Source of the DNA: Ectopseudomonas chengduensis
GTDB taxonomy: Bacteria; Pseudomonadota; Gammaproteobacteria; Pseudomonadales; Pseudomonadaceae
Reading direction: 5' to 3'
Length of the DNA: 64,000 bases
Assembly (NCBI RefSeq): GCF_015712065.1
Contig: NZ_JACFYZ010000014.1
Coordinates: 62,001-126,000 of the forward strand
Numbering within the stretch: the stretch's first letter is position 1; each line of letters begins with the position of its first letter. This document shows positions 60,105 through 64,000 of the stretch, piece by piece. The translations under genes were made by a program, and so were the position numbers. The notes beneath the pieces are model-generated. The model saw nothing but the letters and a program-made list of their open reading frames with translations. It did no database searches and was not told the DNA's origin.

Positions 60105-61505
60105 ATGACCTCTCACCTCATGCTGCGCCCCGCTCTGCTGACCCTGGCCATCTCCCTCGGCGGCTGCTCCCTGGCGCCTCACTACGAGCGGCCAGAGGCG
60201 CCGGTCGCAGCCGACTGGCAGGTGGCCGACGCCAATGGCACCCGCGCGCAAGCGCTGGACTGGCAGACCTTCATCGTCGATGCCGACCTGCGCCGCGCGG
60301 TGGATACCGCGCTGAACAACAACCGCAGCCTGCGCCAGGCGCTGCTGGATATCGAGGCGGCGCGCGCGCAGTACCGCATCCAGCGCGCCGACCGTCTGCC
60401 ATCGATCAATGCCAATGCCAGCGGCAACCGTCAACGGCTGCCGGCCGACCAGTCGCAAACCGGCCGCTCGGAGGTCACCAGCGTGTATCAGGTCGGCCTC
60501 GGTCTGGCCGAGTACGAAGTCGACCTGTTCGGCCGCGTGCGTAACCTCTCCGAGTCAGCGCTGGAAACCTACCTGGCCACCGAGGAAGCGACCCGCGCCA
60601 CGCAGATCAGCCTGATTGCCGAAGTGATCCAGGCCTACCTGACCCGCGATGGCGCGCTACGGCGCAAGGCGCTGGTGGAACAGACCCTGGACAGCCGCCT
60701 GGCCTCGCTGGAGCTGGTCAGCAGGCGCCGCGAAGTCGGCGCCGCCACCGCCCTGGATTATCAGGAAGCGGTCGGCCTCGCCGAGCAGGCCAAGGCCGAG
60801 CGGGAAAGCACCGAACGCCAGCTGCGCCAGGCGGACAACGCCCTGGCACTGCTGCTCGGCACGCCAGACGCCGGGCAATTCTTGCCATCGACCCCGCGCG
60901 ACGAGCTGATGGTGCTGCAAGACATCGCCCCCGGCACCAGCTCGGAACTGATCGAGCGCCGCCCCGACATTCTCGCCAGCGAGCACCGCCTCAAGGCGCG
61001 CAATGCCGATATCGGTGCGGCCCGTGCGGCGTTCTTCCCGCGCATCACCCTGACCGGGTCGGTGGGCAGTTCCAGCACCGAGCTGTCCGGGCTGTTCGAG
61101 GGCGGCTCACGGGCCTGGAGCTTCGCCCCGACGCTGTCGCTGCCGATCTTCGCCGGTGGCCGCAACCGCGCCAACCTGGATCTCGCCGAAGTGCGCCAGG
61201 ACGCCGCCGTGGCCGACTACGAAGGCACCATCCAGACCGCCTTCCGCGAAGTCGCCGACGCCCTCGCCGCCACCGACACGCTGCGCCGCGAAGAAACCGC
61301 GCGGCGTGCCCTGGCCGAGTCCAGCCGAGCGGCCGAAGCCCTGGCTGAAGCTCGCTACAGAGGCGGTGTGGATGACCACCTGCGCTACCTGGATGCCCAG
61401 CGCAGCAGCTTCAACGACCAGACCACGCTGATACAGATCAGCACCGACCGCCAACTGGCGCTGGCGGATCTGTTCAGGGCACTGGGCGGTGGCTGGCAGC
61501 GCTAG
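60105..61505 (+). CDS. Outer-membrane efflux channel lipoprotein (OprM/NodT family)
   Basis: A 466-residue outer-membrane factor. Lipobox SLGGC near residue 21. Two OEP repeats, each with helices and a strand pair; YQVGLGLAEYEVDLFGRVRN and ERRPDILASEHRLKARNADI are typical NodT-family marks. It begins 4 bp after the pump stop, with GGAG overlapping it. Completes the tripartite system. Confidence 0.93.
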   Translation: MTSHLMLRPALLTLAISLGGCSLAPHYERPEAPVAADWQVADANGTRAQALDWQTFIVDADLRRAVDTALNNNRSLRQALLDIEAARAQYRIQRADRLPSINANASGNRQRLPADQSQTGRSEVTSVYQVGLGLAEYEVDLFGRVRNLSESALETYLATEEATRATQISLIAEVIQAYLTRDGALRRKALVEQTLDSRLASLELVSRRREVGAATALDYQEAVGLAEQAKAERESTERQLRQADNALALLLGTPDAGQFLPSTPRDELMVLQDIAPGTSSELIERRPDILASEHRLKARNADIGAARAAFFPRITLTGSVGSSSTELSGLFEGGSRAWSFAPTLSLPIFAGGRNRANLDLAEVRQDAAVADYEGTIQTAFREVADALAATDTLRREETARRALAESSRAAEALAEARYRGGVDDHLRYLDAQRSSFNDQTTLIQISTDRQLALADLFRALGGGWQR

Positions 61506-61521
61506 CCTGTTCATCTGCCAC

Positions 61522-61560
61522 AAACGACAAGGCCACGCTGATGCGTGGCCTTGTCGTTTT
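61522..61560 (+). terminator. Strong terminator of the efflux operon
   Basis: A 17-bp perfect stem (61522-61538 with 61543-61559, AACGACAAGGCCACGC arm) with loop TGAT ends in T4, 17 bp after the channel gene. Because the A run is on the other side it can end the facing gene as well. Confidence 0.9.
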
Positions 61561-61579
61561 CGATCGAGGCGTACTCGAC

Positions 61580-61981
61580 CTAACCAGCCCCCAGCAGGTC
61601 GTTGGCGTCGAGCAGACGCCAGGCGATTTCCGGCCTTTTTTCCATGGCCCGGCGGATCGCCGCCGGAATGCTCTGCCGCGTCTTGCGACACAGCCCCGGA
61701 TGAGCATCGAAATGCATGTGGATGCCGCGCATGCTGCGTACCTCGCCATGGGCCGGCTCGATGTGCAGGCGAATGCCCAGCTGCTCGAGCATGCGTTGCT
61801 GCATGCGCTCGAGGTCTTCCAGGCTCTGCAGGTTTTCCAGGCGATCTAGCAGGCGCTGCTCCTCGCTGCGGGTCAGCAGCAGGATACGCGTGTCGGCGCC
61901 AGGCCTGTCCAGCAGCTCGTCGCGCTGGCAGTCGCAGGCACCCGGTGGGCAGGGAGTACGCAGGGGCAATGGTGAATTCAT
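61580..61981 (-). CDS. Small Cys-rich conserved protein
   Basis: A 133-residue protein starting MNSPLPLRTPCPPGACDCQR. The Cys cluster C-P-P-G-x-C-x-C near the N-terminus suggests metal binding; the rest is helical (LLLTRSEEQRLLDRLENLQ) and ends WRLLDANDLLGAG. ATG at 61981 was chosen; three Met codons lie just upstream. Conserved-looking but function not recognised. Confidence 0.7.
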   Translation of the reverse strand: MNSPLPLRTPCPPGACDCQRDELLDRPGADTRILLLTRSEEQRLLDRLENLQSLEDLERMQQRMLEQLGIRLHIEPAHGEVRSMRGIHMHFDAHPGLCRKTRQSIPAAIRRAMEKRPEIAWRLLDANDLLGAG

Positions 61982-62098
61982 GGCCCTGATCATAGCCATA
62001 GCCATGCGCGCTGCCCATCCACGCCCATCGGTTGGCTTGCCTACGCTGCAGACTCCGTTAAGCTCACAGCATTTCCCCCCGATGCAAGGATGAACACC

Positions 62099-62776
62099 AT
62101 GCTGCGCCTCACCACGTTCGCCGCTGGCCTGCTGCTTTCGGCCAACGTCTTCGCCCTGTCCCTCTCCGACCTGAGCCAGCAGGACGCCAGTGGCGGCCTC
62201 AAGGATGCGCTGATCCAGGGCGCCCAGGTGGCCGTCAAGCAACTGGGCACGCCCGGCGGCTTCAGCAACAACCCGGACGTGCGCATCGAGCTGCCCGGCA
62301 AACTCGGCAAAGCCGCCAAGACCATGAAGATGATGGGCATGGGCGCCCAGGTCGATCAGCTCGAAGCGAGCATGAACAAGGCCGCCGAAGCAGCCGTGCC
62401 GCAGGCCCAGGCGCTGCTGGTCGACGCCGTGAAGAAGATGACCGTGGCCGACGCCAAGTCGATTCTCAGCGGCCCGCAGGACTCCGCCACGCAGTACCTG
62501 AACAAGAGCAGCCGCGAGCAGATCCGCGCCAAGTTCCTGCCCATCGTCAAGCAGGCCACCGACCAGGTCGGTCTGGCCCAGCAGTACAACGCCTTCGCCG
62601 GCCAGGCCGCCAGCTTTGGCGTGGTCGACGCCAAGAGCAGCACGGTGGAAAGCTACGTGACCGAACAGGCGCTCGATGGCCTGTTCGAGATGATTGCCAA
62701 GCAGGAAGCCAGCATCCGCCAGAACCCGGCCGGAGCCGCTACCAGCCTGGCGAAGAAGGTGTTCGGCGCGCTCTGA
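62099..62776 (+). CDS. DUF4197 exported protein
   Basis: A 225-residue protein with a signal peptide (MLRLTTFAAGLLLSANVFA). LSDLSQQDASGGLKDALIQG and the segment AKSILSGPQDSATQYLNKSS are DUF4197. The protein is helical and rich in Ala, Lys and Gln. ATG at 62099 is preceded by AAGGA at eight bases; an ATG three codons earlier would leave the AAGG touching it. Function unknown. Confidence 0.85.
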   Translation: MLRLTTFAAGLLLSANVFALSLSDLSQQDASGGLKDALIQGAQVAVKQLGTPGGFSNNPDVRIELPGKLGKAAKTMKMMGMGAQVDQLEASMNKAAEAAVPQAQALLVDAVKKMTVADAKSILSGPQDSATQYLNKSSREQIRAKFLPIVKQATDQVGLAQQYNAFAGQAASFGVVDAKSSTVESYVTEQALDGLFEMIAKQEASIRQNPAGAATSLAKKVFGAL

Positions 62777-62810
62777 ATCCCCTGGCGGCGGATGTTCTCC
62801 GCCGCCATGC

Positions 62811-63048
62811 TAGCAGGCCGTTGAAAAACGCAGGCGACGACTGCATGGATGCAGGAGGTAGAGCGAAGCAGGAAGCCCGAGCCGAGGCAGCCAGTGCAAT
62901 ACCGATGGCGGCCCCGCAAAAGCAGGCGAAAAACGGCCGGGGTCGCGACCGACTTTACGAGCTGTAAATGAGCATTTGACCGGGCTGGCGTTCCAGCCTG
63001 TTTTTAACGCAGCAATGGCAACGCAGGTAGTTTTTCAACAGGCTGCTA
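62811..63048. mobile_element. MITE-like element with imperfect terminal inverted repeats
   Basis: About 238 bp with no ORF. The left end TAGCAGGCCGTTGAAAAACG (62811-62830) and right end AGTTTTTCAACAGGCTGCTA (63029-63048) are inverted with 17 of 20 bases matching. It lies between the DUF4197 stop and the kinase stop. Target-site duplication is not clear. Confidence 0.6.
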
Positions 63049-64000
63049 GGCGAATGGCAGCATCACCCGCACCTCCAGCCCGCCCTCCGTTCTATTGTCG
63101 AGACTCAGCCGACCACCATGCTCCAGCACCGTGGCACGCGCAGCCGATAACCCCAGGCCGACGCCGCCAGTGTGTTTGTTGCGTGAGGCCTCCAGACGGT
63201 AGAACGGCGCGAATACCGCCTCCTGCTGCTCCACAGGGATACCCGGCCCACGGTCGAGCACGCGGATTTCGACGCCCTCGTCATCGGCCTGCAGCATCAC
63301 CTGTGCTTCACGTCCGTATCTGACGGCGTTCTCCAGCAGGTTGACCAGCATACGCTTGATCGCAATCGGCCGACCGACATAGACCTGGCGCCTGGGCACC
63401 TGTATCGCCACCTGTACGCCGGCATCCTTGAAGTCGTCGACGATGGTGTGCAGCAGCTCACTCAGGTCGAAAGCCGTCGCCGTTTCGAGGCGAGCCTCGT
63501 CACGAAAGAAATCCAGCGCCGAGTTGACCATGGACTGCATTTCGTCGACGTCGCTGAACAGCTTTGCCTGCTGCTCCGCATCCTCGATGAACTCGCCACG
63601 CAGCCGCATGCGCGTCAGCGGTGCGCGCAGATCATGGGAGATGGCCGCCAGCATCTGCGTACGGTCATCGAGAAAGTGCCGTAACCGCGACTGCATGGCA
63701 TTGAACGCAACGATGACCTGGCGGATTTCCTGAGGCCCCTCCGGGGTTATCGGCGGAGCCCTGAAGTCCACGCCGAAACGCCGCGCACCCTGCGCGAAGC
63801 GCTCCAGCGGAGCAGCCAGATAGCGTGCGGCCACCAGTGCCACGGTGAGGGTCGAGATCATCATCAAGAGCAGATACACCAGACTGCGCGGTACCCTCTC
63901 CAGCCCCCATATGCGTGACGCTGTGGAGAACTCCACCCAGCTGCCATCGGCCAGTTCGATCATCAACACGTAACGACTTTCGTCACGTGGCGATGGCCAG
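63046..64000 (-). CDS. Sensor histidine kinase, N-terminus cut by window edge
   Basis: The frame is open to the right edge, so the sensor start is missing. Visible: a membrane helix (LVYLLLMMISTLTVALVAARY), HAMP, the DHp box LAAISHDLRAPLTRMRLRGE with the phospho-His, then NLLENAVRYG and VGLGLSAARATVLEHGG of the ATPase domain. It resembles OmpR-partner kinases. Its response regulator must lie further right. Its stop is inside the right end of the MITE-like element. Confidence 0.85.
   Translation of the reverse strand, partial: WPSPRDESRYVLMIELADGSWVEFSTASRIWGLERVPRSLVYLLLMMISTLTVALVAARYLAAPLERFAQGARRFGVDFRAPPITPEGPQEIRQVIVAFNAMQSRLRHFLDDRTQMLAAISHDLRAPLTRMRLRGEFIEDAEQQAKLFSDVDEMQSMVNSALDFFRDEARLETATAFDLSELLHTIVDDFKDAGVQVAIQVPRRQVYVGRPIAIKRMLVNLLENAVRYGREAQVMLQADDEGVEIRVLDRGPGIPVEQQEAVFAPFYRLEASRNKHTGGVGLGLSAARATVLEHGGRLSLDNRTEGGLEVRVMLPFA

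Overview
The window is G+C-rich chromosomal DNA from a gamma-proteobacterium, almost certainly a Pseudomonas of the mendocina/oleovorans/alcaligenes type. The evidence is the glucose-uptake set gts-gltR-glk with a carbohydrate porin, GTAG-headed REP elements, CcoG, PlsB and MexAB-OprM-like efflux, plus a chromosomal integron with Pseudomonas-type attC sites. The genus is an inference from gene content, not from a marker gene.

Layout. (1) 1-7635: edge of a Mu-like prophage or prophage remnant. Minus-strand genes are a tape measure protein (cut by the left edge), a Mu gpI-like protein, a coiled-coil protein, a Mor/C-type activator and a tightly overlapping set of small genes including two BRO-N/antirepressor-like proteins. 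Plus-strand genes are a 99-residue protein and a Mu gp27-like (DUF3486) protein, separated by a striking array of perfect palindromes (6780-7078). (2) 7733-11282: ABC exporter operon of the GldA/GldF/GldG type. (3) 11452-17809: chromosomal integron with an intI gene on the minus strand broken by one in-frame amber codon, an attI region, and nine gene cassettes on the plus strand, each followed by an almost identical 73-76 bp attC. Cassette products include a membrane protein, a lipoprotein, a HEPN-like protein, an LprI/DUF1311 protein, a class III cyclase-like protein, and two small membrane proteins with zinc-ribbon or B-box heads. (4) 17980-20277: WG-repeat exported protein, an AAC(3)-I-type aminoglycoside acetyltransferase that is not in a cassette, and two small membrane proteins. 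(5) 20334-34313: membrane diguanylate cyclase, EamA transporter, PlsB, trypsin-like protease, lipoprotein-type Mqo, a sulfite/nitrite reductase-DUF934-lrgA-lrgB operon, and CcoG. (6) 34536-45359: a MocR regulator, then the glucose module (LamB-type porin, GtsABCD, GtrS/GltR, Glk), with Hfq/Crc-like CA motifs beside three start codons. (7) 45682-55026: UbiH-family monooxygenase, SH3 protein, EAL protein, LysR/MBL pair, acyl-CoA dehydrogenase and a three-gene lipoprotein/SDR cluster. (8) 55054-64000: a TetR-controlled RND tripartite pump, a Cys-rich small protein, a DUF4197 protein, a MITE-like element and a sensor kinase cut by the right edge.

The most unusual parts are the integron (immobile by a single nonsense change, with start and stop signals partly supplied by its recombination sites, and with cassettes resembling HEPN and cyclase proteins), the AAC(3)-I gene beside it, and the palindrome array at the phage edge. 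All family assignments rest on reading the translated sequence by eye; no database search was run.
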